DNA of 64,000 bases, from contig OY970321.1 in NCBI GenBank assembly GCA_963716735.1, positions 1,426,001 through 1,490,000 of the forward strand, in the 5' to 3' direction. Source of the stretch: VRUE01 sp963716735. Lineage in GTDB: Bacteria; Actinomycetota; Thermoleophilia; Solirubrobacterales; 70-9. Below, piece after piece: positions 26,750 to 35,069 of the stretch. The position numbers were made by a program, and so were the translations under genes. The stretch's first letter is position 1, and each line of letters opens with the position of its first letter. Below the pieces are notes generated by a model that saw only the letters and a program-made list of their open reading frames with translations, ran no database searches and was not told the origin of the DNA.

Positions 26750-27532
26750 CTACCGTCCCTTCCATTGGGGCTCGCGCTTCTCGAAGAATGCGGTGACGCC
26801 CTCGACGATGTCCTCGGTCGAGAAGGTGAGCGAGAGCTGTGAGCGCAGGTAGTCGAGTGCGTCGTCCACCGCCATGTCCTGCTGCCGGTACATCGCGTCG
26901 TGACCGAGCCGCATCAGCACCGGGCTCTTGGAGGCCAGCTTGCCCGCCCACTCGGCCGCTGCGGAGTCGAACTCAGCCACCGGCACGACCTTGTTGGCCA
27001 ACCCGTACTCGACCGCCTGCTCTCCACTCAGCCGCTCGCCCAGCAGCATCATCTCGTTGACCTTCTTGCGCGGGACGTTGCGGTAGATGATCGCCATGAT
27101 CATGTACGGAAAGGCGCCGACGTTGATCTCCGGCGTGCCGAAGGTGGCCCCCTCTTTGGCGATCAGCAGGTCGCAGGAGAGGGCGAGGCCCATCCCCCCC
27201 GCCAGTACGTGGCCGTTGGCGGCGCAGAGCGAGGGCTTGCCGAGGCGCGGCATCAGCCGGAAGAACTCGAGGAAAAGGTCGGTGGCGAAGTGTTTGGCGA
27301 CCAACGGGACGTCGGCGGCGAAACCGCCCAGGTCGGCGCCGGCGCAGAAGACCTTGTCGCCAGCGCCGGTGAGTACGACCGCCCGCGCGTCCTCATCGTC
27401 GCGCGCGGTCTTCATCGCATCGACCAGCTCGGCGAGCATCTGCCCGGAGAGCATGTTGCGCTTCTCCGGGTTGTTCAGGGTCACGGTGGCGACCCCGTCG
27501 GCAACCTCGTACTTGACGACCTCGTAGTCCAT
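26750..27532 (-). CDS. Enoyl-CoA hydratase/isomerase (crotonase family)
   Basis: A 260-residue crotonase-fold protein with the oxyanion-hole segments FCAGADLGGF and ANGHVLAGGMGLAL. The glutamate expected in classical hydratases falls in TFGTPEINVG, so dehydratase or isomerase activity is possible. First gene of the minus-strand cluster with the carboxyltransferase, BKACE and CoA-transferase. ATG 27532 is chosen over 27565; the longer frame runs into the divergent promoter region. Confidence 0.88.
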   Translation of the reverse strand: MDYEVVKYEVADGVATVTLNNPEKRNMLSGQMLAELVDAMKTARDDEDARAVVLTGAGDKVFCAGADLGGFAADVPLVAKHFATDLFLEFFRLMPRLGKPSLCAANGHVLAGGMGLALSCDLLIAKEGATFGTPEINVGAFPYMIMAIIYRNVPRKKVNEMMLLGERLSGEQAVEYGLANKVVPVAEFDSAAAEWAGKLASKSPVLMRLGHDAMYRQQDMAVDDALDYLRSQLSLTFSTEDIVEGVTAFFEKREPQWKGR

Positions 27533-27567
27533 CCCGGCGGACCATAGCCGAAACCGACCACACACTG

Positions 27568-27594
27568 AAAGTAGGAAGTGCTACTGTCCACTTT
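27568..27594. promoter_or_regulatory. Candidate operator between divergent catabolic genes
   Basis: An imperfect 27-bp palindrome: AAAGT at one end and ACTTT at the other, with AGT and ACT matching inside. It lies midway between the enoyl-CoA hydratase and acyl-CoA dehydrogenase starts, where a shared repressor would act. Matches are incomplete, so it is a suggestion only. Confidence 0.35.
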
Positions 27595-27644
27595 GCTCTG
27601 GGTGGCCCGGCTGCCCTTTCGGATCAGCGAACGGAGGAGAACCA

Positions 27645-28865
27645 GTGGCAACCGCGACGAACGGCAGCAGCTCGACCGTCATCAAGCCCGACCACGAGGC
27701 GGGCCGCAAGCACTTCATCTTCAGCCAGGAGCACGAAGACCTGCGCGAGTCGATGCAGGCCTGGGTCAAGAAAGAGCTCTGGCCGCACCGCAACGAGTGG
27801 GAGAACACCTACTGGCCGACCGAGAAGATGGTGCGGGCGGGCGAGCTCGGCTACCTCGGCCTCTGCCTGCCGGAGGAATACGGCGGCCAGGGCGGCGACT
27901 ACTTCTACTCGCTGGTCCGCGCTGAGTGCATGAGCTACTCGGGCTCGGGCGGCACCAACATGGGCTTCGCCGTGCAGACCGACATGGTCCTTCCCCCCAT
28001 CCACCTGCTCGGCACCGAGGAGCAAAAACAGCGCTACCTGGTGCCCGGGATCAAGGGCGAGAAAGTCGGCAGCCTGGGGATCACCGAGCCGGGCGCCGGC
28101 TCCGACGTCGCCGGCATCCGCACCACCGCGATCCTCGACGGTGACGAATACGTGATCAATGGCTCCAAGACCTTCATCACCAACGGCCCGCGCGCCGACT
28201 TCATCGTCCTCGTCTGCAAGACCGATCCGGAGGAGCGCCACGCTGGGATCACGCTCTTCGTCATCGACCTGCGCGACGAGAACGGCGAGAAGGTGCCGGG
28301 CTTCACGGTCTCTGCCGAGCTGGAGAAGATGGGCATGCACGCCTCCGACACCGGCGAGCTCGCTTTCGAAGACGTCCGCGTCCCGGCCAGCGCCGTGCTG
28401 GGCGAGGTCGGCAAAGGCTTCTACCACATCGCCTGGGAGCTCCAGGGCGAGCGGCTGGTCGCCGCCGCCGGCTCCCACGCGGGATGTGAGCGGATGATCG
28501 AGAAGACGCTCGAGTACGCGAAGGAACGCGAAGCGTTCGGCCGCCCGATCGGCAAGTTCCAGGCGATCCGCCACAAGTTCGCCGAGATGGCGACCAAGAC
28601 CGAGGCGGCAAAGCAGTTCACCTACGCGACCGCCTGGCGCTTCGCCAACGGCGAGTACCCGGTGCGGGAGATCACGATGGCCAAGCTCTTCGCCTCCCGC
28701 GTCGGCTGCGAGGTCGCCGACGAGTGCATCCAGATCCTCGGCGGCTACGGCTACATGAAGGAGTACGAGATCGAGCGCGCCTACCGCGACGTCCGCCTCA
28801 ACCGGATCGGAGCCGGCACCGACGAGGTCATGCTCGACGTGATCGGCCGCAGCTACGGGCTGTAG
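27645..28865 (+). CDS. Acyl-CoA dehydrogenase (IVD-like active site)
   Basis: A 406-residue flavoprotein oxidising an acyl-CoA to the 2-enoyl-CoA. It has the SLGITEPGAGSD flavin loop, KTFITNG and the C-terminal GGYGYMKEYEIERAYRD block. At the place where medium-chain enzymes carry the catalytic glutamate (EGT), it reads GAGT, as in isovaleryl-CoA dehydrogenase, where another glutamate acts as base. GTG 27645 has GGAGGAG seven bases upstream. It is divergent from the enoyl-CoA hydratase cluster and likely works with it. Confidence 0.9.
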   Translation: MATATNGSSSTVIKPDHEAGRKHFIFSQEHEDLRESMQAWVKKELWPHRNEWENTYWPTEKMVRAGELGYLGLCLPEEYGGQGGDYFYSLVRAECMSYSGSGGTNMGFAVQTDMVLPPIHLLGTEEQKQRYLVPGIKGEKVGSLGITEPGAGSDVAGIRTTAILDGDEYVINGSKTFITNGPRADFIVLVCKTDPEERHAGITLFVIDLRDENGEKVPGFTVSAELEKMGMHASDTGELAFEDVRVPASAVLGEVGKGFYHIAWELQGERLVAAAGSHAGCERMIEKTLEYAKEREAFGRPIGKFQAIRHKFAEMATKTEAAKQFTYATAWRFANGEYPVREITMAKLFASRVGCEVADECIQILGGYGYMKEYEIERAYRDVRLNRIGAGTDEVMLDVIGRSYGL

Positions 28866-28885
28866 GCCGGCCGGTGCAGGCCGCC

Positions 28886-29338
28886 ATGTCGCACGTCGAC
28901 CACGTCCGCTCCTACTACGAGGCGCTGAACACGGGCGACGGCGACGCGGTCGCCGCGCACTTCACCGACGACGCCATCCACTACTACACCCGCCTGGGGC
29001 CGCACGAGAGCGCCGAGACGATCGGCCGCTTCGCCGCACTGGGCGTCGAGAGCATCGACGCCCAGTGGTACGTCGAGAACGCGATCGAGCAGGGCGACCA
29101 GGTCGTGATCGAGTGGACGATGACGTGGCGAGCGCCCGAGTCCGGTGAGAAACGACTCGACCGCGGCACCGAGTGGTTTCGCATCCGCGACGGCAAGATC
29201 GCCGAGGTGCGCGCCTACCACCACGGCGGTAACAAGAACCCCCAGGGCGACCTACTCGGCTTCGACCACGAGGGGCGTGGCTACACGATGCTCGACGACT
29301 GGAAGGCGCCCGGCCCGGCTGGCCAGGCGGGGGCCTGA
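28886..29338 (+). CDS. NTF2/SnoaL-like protein
   Basis: A 150-residue protein with the SnoaL/ketosteroid-isomerase-like fold pattern: HVRSYYEALNTGDGDAVAAH, then FTDDA, and the terminal WFRIRDGKIAEVRAYHH. These small cone-shaped domains bind hydrophobic ligands or act as isomerases, hydrolases or hydratases. The active residues cannot be assigned. It follows the acyl-CoA dehydrogenase by 20 bases and may be its operon partner. Confidence 0.78.
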   Translation: MSHVDHVRSYYEALNTGDGDAVAAHFTDDAIHYYTRLGPHESAETIGRFAALGVESIDAQWYVENAIEQGDQVVIEWTMTWRAPESGEKRLDRGTEWFRIRDGKIAEVRAYHHGGNKNPQGDLLGFDHEGRGYTMLDDWKAPGPAGQAGA

Positions 29339-29345
29339 CGCTCCC

Positions 29346-30104
29346 CTACTCGAGCGGCAGACAGATCGCGCAGAAGTCCTCGCCGAACGAGGTGAGGACG
29401 ATGCTGCGCCGCACGGTGCGGGCCGTGCGCCCACCCCGCTCGAGCGCATCGGAGACCTGCGTCTGCGCCTCCAGCACCTGGTAGCGGCGCGCGTCGCGCA
29501 GCGGCTCGCGCGAGAACCAAACCAGCCCCAGGCGGTGCAGGTTGTTGAGGTAGGCGTGGACGCGATCCTGGTGGCGGCAACCGGCTTCCTCGGCGACCAT
29601 CGTGCAACCCTGAGCGATGAGCTGCGAAGCGAGCGGCAGACCGGCGCGCACGTCGACCGAGGGCTGCGGCCCGCCGCGCGCGAGGAAGCGCAGGATGCGT
29701 CCCTCGTCCGGGGCGAGCGCGTCGAGGATACGCATGTAAGCGGGGTGGGAATCGACGTCGGCAGTGACGTCGGCCGACTGGCGCAGCAGCTCCTCACCGC
29801 GGCGGCGCAGCGCCGCGGTAGAGGAGTCACCGTTCTGGCGCGGACTCGCGGGCGGGCGAGGACGGCCCTCGCCAACACCGAGCCAACCGCGCAGGTAGGA
29901 GCGCAGCTCGGCGCGGCCCTCCTGCAGGACCTGCGACGTCGACTCGCCCTGTGAGGCCGCCCGGATCATGCGCGACGCGCCGTTGACATAGGCGTTGGCG
30001 AGATCCACAGCCCCCTGCCGGCCGATGCCGGCAGCGACCCGCGCCAGGCCCGGAGCGGCCCGCATCAGCTCCTCGAGGGTTGGCGTTTGCCCTGTCTCGC
30101 TCAT
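29346..30104 (-). CDS. Abi-alpha (DUF4393)-like protein
   Basis: A 252-residue soluble protein whose C-terminal half, with HPAYMRILDALAPDEGRIL and later YLNNLHRLGLVWFS, fits the Abi-alpha/DUF4393 pattern. That family is named after abortive phage infection, but most members are unstudied. The ATG overlaps the stop of the DUF445 gene (ATGA), so they are co-translated. No nuclease, toxin or phage gene is nearby. Confidence 0.65.
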   Translation of the reverse strand: MSETGQTPTLEELMRAAPGLARVAAGIGRQGAVDLANAYVNGASRMIRAASQGESTSQVLQEGRAELRSYLRGWLGVGEGRPRPPASPRQNGDSSTAALRRRGEELLRQSADVTADVDSHPAYMRILDALAPDEGRILRFLARGGPQPSVDVRAGLPLASQLIAQGCTMVAEEAGCRHQDRVHAYLNNLHRLGLVWFSREPLRDARRYQVLEAQTQVSDALERGGRTARTVRRSIVLTSFGEDFCAICLPLE

Positions 30105-31372
30105 CCGAAGATCGCCAGATGTAGCAGGCCGGCGCCAAAGCCGAGCACGGCACCGTGCAGGTAGAGAAGCCACTCGTCCTCGCGCATCGCCGTGCGCAGC
30201 ATCCCGGAGAAGGTGGCGGGGTCCATCGCCCGCATCTGCTCGGCGACGAACTCGCGGATGTTGCCGCGGTGGGCAGCATTGAAATCCTCATCGGTGAGCG
30301 GGGCCACGGCGTGGTCGGCGGCCTCGAGTGCGAGTGCGTCGCGGATCGCGTCGTAGTCACGGCCGCCGACGGCGGCTCTCACCGCCGGGCGGGCGCGACC
30401 CAGGGCCCTGTCCACCGCCGGCCGCAGCGAGTCTTCGACCAACAAGCGGGTGCGATCGGAGTTGGGCCCACGCACGAGGTCGTCGGCCATATTGGCCATG
30501 GTCACGATGTCGTTGGCGATGATGTCGGCATAGACCTCGGCCACCTCGGGCTGGCGTTTGAGAAATAGGCCCTGCAGGGTGAAGGGGCCGACACGACGGG
30601 GGCGCACCGGCTCGAAGATCATCCGGATGCCGAGCAGATTCGTCGTGTACCCGATCAGCACGCCGGCGATCGGCAGCACCCACCACTGGGTCAGCAGCTC
30701 CTCAGTCAGGAAGGCCGTCGGTATCCCGAGCAGGAAGCCGAAGAAGAAGCCAAACTTGACGATGAAGCGCAGCTCCTTGCGGCCGACCTCGAGGAAAATC
30801 CTGTTGGCCAGCTCCGGGCTCTCCTCGAGCCGGCGGATCACCATCAGCTTGAGGTCGATCAACTCGTCGACGTGCTCGCCGATCTCGGCCGTCAGCGCAT
30901 GCACGATCTCCGGCAGCTGCTCCTCAACCCGGGCGTGGACGGCAGCGCGCACACGCGGAGGCAGGTCGCGCCAGAGCTGCGGCCGCTCGCGCTCCATGAT
31001 CCGCTCGACCACGCCGTGGATCTCGCCCCTGGCGGTAGCGAGGATGTGCTCGGCGATCGCCTCCGAGTCGAGCTGGCGGTAGAAGTCGGCCGGGCTGCCG
31101 AGCTTCGAGATCCCCTTGTCGACCGCGATCGAACCCATCTTCGCCGCCCGCGAGGGGACAATCCCCTGCCAGCCGATCCCACCCTGTCCGATCCCCGGGA
31201 TCTGCCGGATCCGCCGCGGCAGCAGGTTGGCGAAGGCGGCCAGGCCGGGGAGCTTGAAGCCGGCGAATTGCACCGGATAGAAGAGCATCCACACACCCGA
31301 CCAGTTGGTCACGTAGCCGATCGCGCCGGTGAACAGCGGGATCGTGATCAGGCTGAGCGTCTCGCTGTCCAT
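30101..31372 (-). CDS. DUF445-family membrane protein
   Basis: A 423-residue protein. It has an N-terminal membrane helix with GAIGYVTNWSGVWMLFYP and a second one with LIGYTTNLLGIRMIFEP, the repeated GYxTN-x-x-x-x-x-M-x-F/Y-P pattern of DUF445 (YheB-like) proteins, and a last hydrophobic segment at the C-terminus. The large middle part is helical. Function unknown. ATG 31372 is preceded by GGAGGAGAGG, a good ribosome site. Confidence 0.87.
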   Translation of the reverse strand: MDSETLSLITIPLFTGAIGYVTNWSGVWMLFYPVQFAGFKLPGLAAFANLLPRRIRQIPGIGQGGIGWQGIVPSRAAKMGSIAVDKGISKLGSPADFYRQLDSEAIAEHILATARGEIHGVVERIMERERPQLWRDLPPRVRAAVHARVEEQLPEIVHALTAEIGEHVDELIDLKLMVIRRLEESPELANRIFLEVGRKELRFIVKFGFFFGFLLGIPTAFLTEELLTQWWVLPIAGVLIGYTTNLLGIRMIFEPVRPRRVGPFTLQGLFLKRQPEVAEVYADIIANDIVTMANMADDLVRGPNSDRTRLLVEDSLRPAVDRALGRARPAVRAAVGGRDYDAIRDALALEAADHAVAPLTDEDFNAAHRGNIREFVAEQMRAMDPATFSGMLRTAMREDEWLLYLHGAVLGFGAGLLHLAIFG

Positions 31373-31452
31373 GGCGACCTCTCCTCCGTCCCCGTGTCGA
31401 GTTCGCGGCGATGCTACCCGCGCACGCTCGCCCGGGCCCCACCCGCATCGGT

Positions 31453-31458
31453 TAGCGT
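31453..31458 (+). promoter_or_regulatory. -10 box of a leaderless promoter (acyl-CoA dehydrogenase)
   Basis: TAGCGT ends seven bases before the GTG at 31466. Confidence 0.5.
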
Positions 31459-31465
31459 CCCCCGG

Positions 31466-32644
31466 GTGACGGTGGTCAAGGACAAAGGCGTTCGCGCCCC
31501 CCTGCCGCCCTTCGGCGAGGAGCACGAGGAGCTGCGCGAGACGGTCACCCGCTTCGTCAAGAAGGAGATCGCGCCGAACGTCGACGAGTGGGAGGCGGCG
31601 CGCGAATTCCCCCGCGATCTCTATAAGCGCTGCGCCGAGCTCGGCTTCCTCGGGCTGAAGTTCCCCGAGGAGTACGGCGGCCAGGGCGGCACCCACCTGC
31701 ACGACGCGGTCTGGGTCGAGGAGCTCGCCCGCTCCGGCGGGTCCGGTGGCGTCGCCGCCGGGCTCAACGCCCACGCATCGATCGCGATGCCGCCGATCTT
31801 CAACTTCGGTACGGAGGAGCAGAAGCAGCGCTGGCTCGTCCCCGGGATCGCCGGCGAGAAGATCGGCGCATTGGGGATCACCGAGCCAGGAGCGGGCTCA
31901 GACGTCGCCGGCATCTCCACCTTCGCCGAGCGGGTCGACGGTGGGTACGTCGTCAACGGCTCCAAGACGTTCATCACCAACGGGGTCCGCGCCGACTTCC
32001 TCGTCTGCGCCTGCAAGACGACCAAGGAGGGCGGCCACGGCGGCATCTCCTTCCTGGTGCTCGAGCGCGAGATGCCCGGCTACGAGGTCGCGCAGAAGCT
32101 GGAGAAGATGGGTTGGCACTCCTCCGACACGGGGGAGCTGGCCTTCACCGACGTCGAGGTGCCCGAGGAGAACCTGCTCGGCGAAGAAAACGAGGGCTTC
32201 AAGTTGATCATGTTCAACTTCGCCTGGGAGCGGCTGCTGATGGCGATCGGCGCCGTCGGCGCGATGCAGCGCCTGATCGAGAGGAGCGTCGAGTACGCCC
32301 TCGAACGCGAAGCCTTCGGCCGCCCGATCGGCAAGTTCCAGGCGATCCGCCACCAGGTGGCCGAGATGGCCACCAAGGCCGAGGCCTCTCGCGCCCTCAC
32401 CTACAACTCCCTGCGCCTCTTCCACGAGGGCCACGACTGCATCAAAGAGGTGACGATGGCCAAGCTCGTCACCCAGCGCGCCGTCCTGGAGATCGCCGAC
32501 CAGGCCCTGCAGATCCACGGCGGCTACGGCTACATGCGCGAGTACGGCATAGAGCGAGCCGTCCGCGACGCCCGCCTGGGCCCGATAGGCGGCGGCACCG
32601 ACGAGGTAATGAAGGAGATCCTCGGCAAGCTGATGGGGTTGTAA
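31466..32644 (+). CDS. Acyl-CoA dehydrogenase (LCAD-like active site)
   Basis: A 392-residue paralogue of the enzyme at 27645, with ALGITEPGAGSD, KTFITNG and GGYGYMREYGIERAVRDARL. The catalytic-glutamate position is Gly (PIGGGTDEVM), which resembles long-chain acyl-CoA dehydrogenase. A GTG start follows a TAGCGT box by seven bases; the open frame extends to 30872 but that part is antisense to DUF445. The membrane-protein gene starts 13 bases downstream. Confidence 0.9.
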   Translation: MTVVKDKGVRAPLPPFGEEHEELRETVTRFVKKEIAPNVDEWEAAREFPRDLYKRCAELGFLGLKFPEEYGGQGGTHLHDAVWVEELARSGGSGGVAAGLNAHASIAMPPIFNFGTEEQKQRWLVPGIAGEKIGALGITEPGAGSDVAGISTFAERVDGGYVVNGSKTFITNGVRADFLVCACKTTKEGGHGGISFLVLEREMPGYEVAQKLEKMGWHSSDTGELAFTDVEVPEENLLGEENEGFKLIMFNFAWERLLMAIGAVGAMQRLIERSVEYALEREAFGRPIGKFQAIRHQVAEMATKAEASRALTYNSLRLFHEGHDCIKEVTMAKLVTQRAVLEIADQALQIHGGYGYMREYGIERAVRDARLGPIGGGTDEVMKEILGKLMGL

Positions 32645-32657
32645 GGGTTAGGGGCTC

Positions 32658-33461
32658 ATGGCCCTGTTGGCGACCAAACTGCTTCTGGCCCCGCTTTGCG
32701 TTGTCGCTGTTTCTCTAGCGGGCCGCCGGTGGGGAGTTGCCGTGGCGGGAATCCTCGGCGGACTTCCGGTTGTGGCCGGGCCCATCCTGCTCGTCTTGAC
32801 CCTGCTCCACGGTCGCCCCTTCGGGGCAGATGCGGCTGCGGGCACCCTTCTCGGCCTGGTGGCGCTGACGACCTTTGTCGTCGTCTACGGGCGCGTCGCG
32901 CCAGGGACGTCACCAGCGGCGACGGTCATTGCCGGTTGGGGCGCGTTTCTGGTCGGCGTCACCCTGCTGAGCCTGATTCATCCGCAGCCGCTGGTCTCGA
33001 TGATCTTGGCGGGCACTGCGTTTGCGCTTGGACTTCGCCTGCTTCCAGCCCCACGGCAGCCTCTTGCGGCTCAAGGAGCGTTCCCCTGGTGGGATCTGCC
33101 TGCGCGCGCCGCGGCAGCGCTCGCCCTGGTGGTCGCCCTTACGGCGGCGTCGGGCGCACTCGGGCCACACCTGAGCGGACTGCTGGCGCCCTTCCCCATC
33201 ATCACCAGTGTCCTGGCCGTCTTTACGCACGCGCACGGCGGCACCGACCAGGTGAGAGTCCTGCTGCGGAACTTCTTGGTGGGCTTCTATGGGTTCGCCG
33301 TGTTCTGCTTCACGCTCGCGGTCACCCTGGACTCCATGGGGATAGCTGCCGCGTTCTCGATTGCCCTGGTTGCAGCCTTGGCGGTGCAGACGGTGGCATT
33401 CTCACTTCGCAGGCGGATCCCGGCCACCCCTCCCCAGCTCGCGGTCGAGAGCGCCGAGTAA
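32658..33461 (+). CDS. Polytopic membrane protein of unknown function
   Basis: A 267-residue hydrophobic protein with about eight membrane helices in two similar halves (AVAGILGGLPVVAGPILL early, PHLSGLLAPFPIITSVLAVF late, both with a glycine/proline-rich turn), which suggests an internal duplication as in small transporters. No recognised family motif. It lies 13 bases after the acyl-CoA dehydrogenase but may not be related to it. Confidence 0.7.
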   Translation: MALLATKLLLAPLCVVAVSLAGRRWGVAVAGILGGLPVVAGPILLVLTLLHGRPFGADAAAGTLLGLVALTTFVVVYGRVAPGTSPAATVIAGWGAFLVGVTLLSLIHPQPLVSMILAGTAFALGLRLLPAPRQPLAAQGAFPWWDLPARAAAALALVVALTAASGALGPHLSGLLAPFPIITSVLAVFTHAHGGTDQVRVLLRNFLVGFYGFAVFCFTLAVTLDSMGIAAAFSIALVAALAVQTVAFSLRRRIPATPPQLAVESAE

Positions 33462-33483
33462 CGACGACTTCGAAAGGTGGGGC

Positions 33484-33843
33484 TCAGGCTGAGGCGTCCA
33501 GCACGTCCATGCGGACGATCAGGCCGTCCTCCAGCCGGTAGCGGTGGAGCACGTGGGTGTCGTCCTGGAGCTTGCCGGTCTTCGCATCGCGGACCACCTG
33601 ATGCACGGTCACCGTGACGCTGCCGTCGGGGCCGTGGTCGAACTCCTCCGGTTCGACCGTGCTCGAGATCGACTCGAACTGACGGGTCCAGTACTCGGCG
33701 ACGGCCTCATGGCCAACCACGCGACCGCCCTCCCAAGCATTCGGCCAATCGACCTCGGGATGCATCAGCTCGATCGCGGCCGCTATGTCGCGGGCGTTGA
33801 ACGCCCGATAGGCAGCACGCAGCGTGTCCTCGGCGCTCCTCAC
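33484..33843 (-). CDS. SnoaL-like NTF2-fold protein
   Basis: A 119-residue protein of SnoaL-like pattern: TLRAAYRAFNARDIAAAIELMHPEVDWPN at the start, then the conserved VVGHEAVAEYW and a terminal VLHRYRLEDGLIVRMDV. Function not assigned. Its GTG start shares a base with the stop of the PIN-domain gene (TAGTG), so it may be translated from the toxin-antitoxin message. Confidence 0.75.
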   Translation of the reverse strand: MRSAEDTLRAAYRAFNARDIAAAIELMHPEVDWPNAWEGGRVVGHEAVAEYWTRQFESISSTVEPEEFDHGPDGSVTVTVHQVVRDAKTGKLQDDTHVLHRYRLEDGLIVRMDVLDASA

Positions 33844-34268
33844 TACGCCGGGTAATCGTCAGGCAATAGCCGAAATGGGCGTCCTCCCGGACCATCCATG
33901 GCTCGGAAATGGCGCGAGTCGAAAGTGAGCACGTCGACAGTCTGGTGCCTCTCGGCCAAGACTACGATCGAAGCGTCGGCCAATCCGATCCGCAGGCCCT
34001 CGTATCGGCGGATCACCCTGGTAGCCGAATCCACGTCGGCTCGGTCGAACTGGGCCAGCTCATAGGCTCCCTCGACCACCTCGGCGAGCATTGCCAGCTG
34101 GGCCGATTGACCGTGCCTCTTACCGAGCATGTAGTCGAGCTCGGCGAGAACGAACGGCGAGACCAGGAAGGGGCCGCCCAGCTTGCCCACCACCCTGGTC
34201 ACATCGGCATGACGTTGCGCGGTCGAGCTGGCCAGTTGCAATGCCGCGCTCGTGTCGACGAGGATCAT
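33843..34268 (-). CDS. PIN-domain ribonuclease, VapC-like toxin
   Basis: A 141-residue PIN protein. Acidic residues of the active site are D4 in ILVDTSAAL, E44 in LAELDYML, D98 in GLADASIVVLAE and D117 near DVLTFDSRHF. VapC toxins are RNases that cut tRNA or rRNA. It follows the antitoxin gene with a four-base overlap and the pair reads as a VapBC-like toxin-antitoxin operon. Confidence 0.85.
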   Translation of the reverse strand: MILVDTSAALQLASSTAQRHADVTRVVGKLGGPFLVSPFVLAELDYMLGKRHGQSAQLAMLAEVVEGAYELAQFDRADVDSATRVIRRYEGLRIGLADASIVVLAERHQTVDVLTFDSRHFRAMDGPGGRPFRLLPDDYPA

Positions 34269-34495
34269 TCGCCGCCGAACCCTTCAAGCGCCTCGTCCAT
34301 CCTGCGCGGATCGTCGAGAACCGGGTCGTCGAGCGCGAAAAGAGGCCGGGGCTTGCGACTAGGCAAGCGGTTTTGGTCGATCACCTGATCGACTCCTTCA
34401 CGGACCAGCTGGGCCTCAGTCATCCCCGCCCTGCCGGCAATGACCTCCAGCTCGCGCTTCTGCTCCTCGGTCAGGTAAATCGTCGTTCTCCTCAC
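34265..34495 (-). CDS. Ribbon-helix-helix antitoxin
   Basis: A 76-residue protein with the RHH pattern VRRTTIYLTEEQKREL at the N-terminus, then a helical dimer region (GMTEAQLVREGVDQVI) and an acidic C-terminal tail that would wrap the toxin. The GTG at 34495 follows a CATAAT box by seven bases; an ATG at 34516 in the same frame adds seven residues. Its stop overlaps the toxin start (ATGA). Confidence 0.82.
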   Translation of the reverse strand: MRRTTIYLTEEQKRELEVIAGRAGMTEAQLVREGVDQVIDQNRLPSRKPRPLFALDDPVLDDPRRMDEALEGFGGE

Positions 34496-34515
34496 GCCAT
34501 ATATTATGCCATACA
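34496..34515. promoter_or_regulatory. Direct-repeat operator candidate of the toxin-antitoxin operon
   Basis: GCCATA occurs twice with a six-base spacer (GCCATA-TATTAT-GCCATA), overlapping the minus-strand -10 box CATAAT (34503-34508). RHH antitoxins commonly bind short repeated sites over their own promoter. Confidence 0.5.
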
Positions 34516-34616
34516 TACGACCTCTCACCAGTAAAGGGCTGGGGGCGAAAAACTCTCCCCTCCTGGGGTCAAGCCGCTAGGTTCCGCTGACCGAATCCAC
34601 GGCAAAGGAGGCACCG

Positions 34617-35069
34617 ATGCTGTCCTGGCTGGCCAAGAAGACGATCGCCCGCAACATGGCCAAGGCAAGCGCCGGGGACCTCGGGCCGACGCTGAAACTG
34701 GATGCCGAGGACGTCAGGTTTCGCTTCCCCGGCGACAGCTCCTGGGGCGGCGAGTTCGACGGCAAGGCCGAGCTGGAGCCGTGGCTGCGGCGGTTTGCCG
34801 ACGCCGGTATCCAGATCTCCCCCGACGAGGTCGTGCTCAAGGGCTTCCCCTGGAACCAGACGATCTGCATCCGCGGGCGCGATCACCTCGACTCGCCCGC
34901 GGGCGAGCGTGTCTATGAGAACCGCTATGTGATCTGGGGACGTATCTCCTGGGGCCTCCTGCGCGATTACGAGGTCTATGAGGACACGCAGAAATCCAAG
35001 CAACTCGACCGGTACCTGGCTTCAACCGGCGACCCCCTGAGCCAGCGGGCGATCAGCGGCGACTCCTGA
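34617..35069 (+). CDS. NTF2/SnoaL-like protein
   Basis: A 150-residue protein with a SnoaL-like arrangement: MLSWLAKKTIARNMAKASAG at the start, RFRFPGDSSWGGEFDGKAEL in the middle and VYENRYVIWGRISWGLLRDYEVYED at the end. The last block is typical of the nuclear-transport-factor-2 fold. ATG 34617 has AAAGGAGG seven bases upstream, the strongest ribosome site in this area. Function unknown. Confidence 0.75.
   Translation: MLSWLAKKTIARNMAKASAGDLGPTLKLDAEDVRFRFPGDSSWGGEFDGKAELEPWLRRFADAGIQISPDEVVLKGFPWNQTICIRGRDHLDSPAGERVYENRYVIWGRISWGLLRDYEVYEDTQKSKQLDRYLASTGDPLSQRAISGDS

Noticed and set aside
29346..30104. Abi-alpha-like gene as evidence of a defence island
   Set aside because: No restriction, CRISPR, nuclease or recombinase genes nearby; only the VapBC-like pair several kb away.
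30872..31465. Upstream extension of the second acyl-CoA dehydrogenase frame
   Set aside because: The added 198 codons are antisense to the DUF445 gene and carry no domain; GTG 31466 gives a normal-length enzyme.
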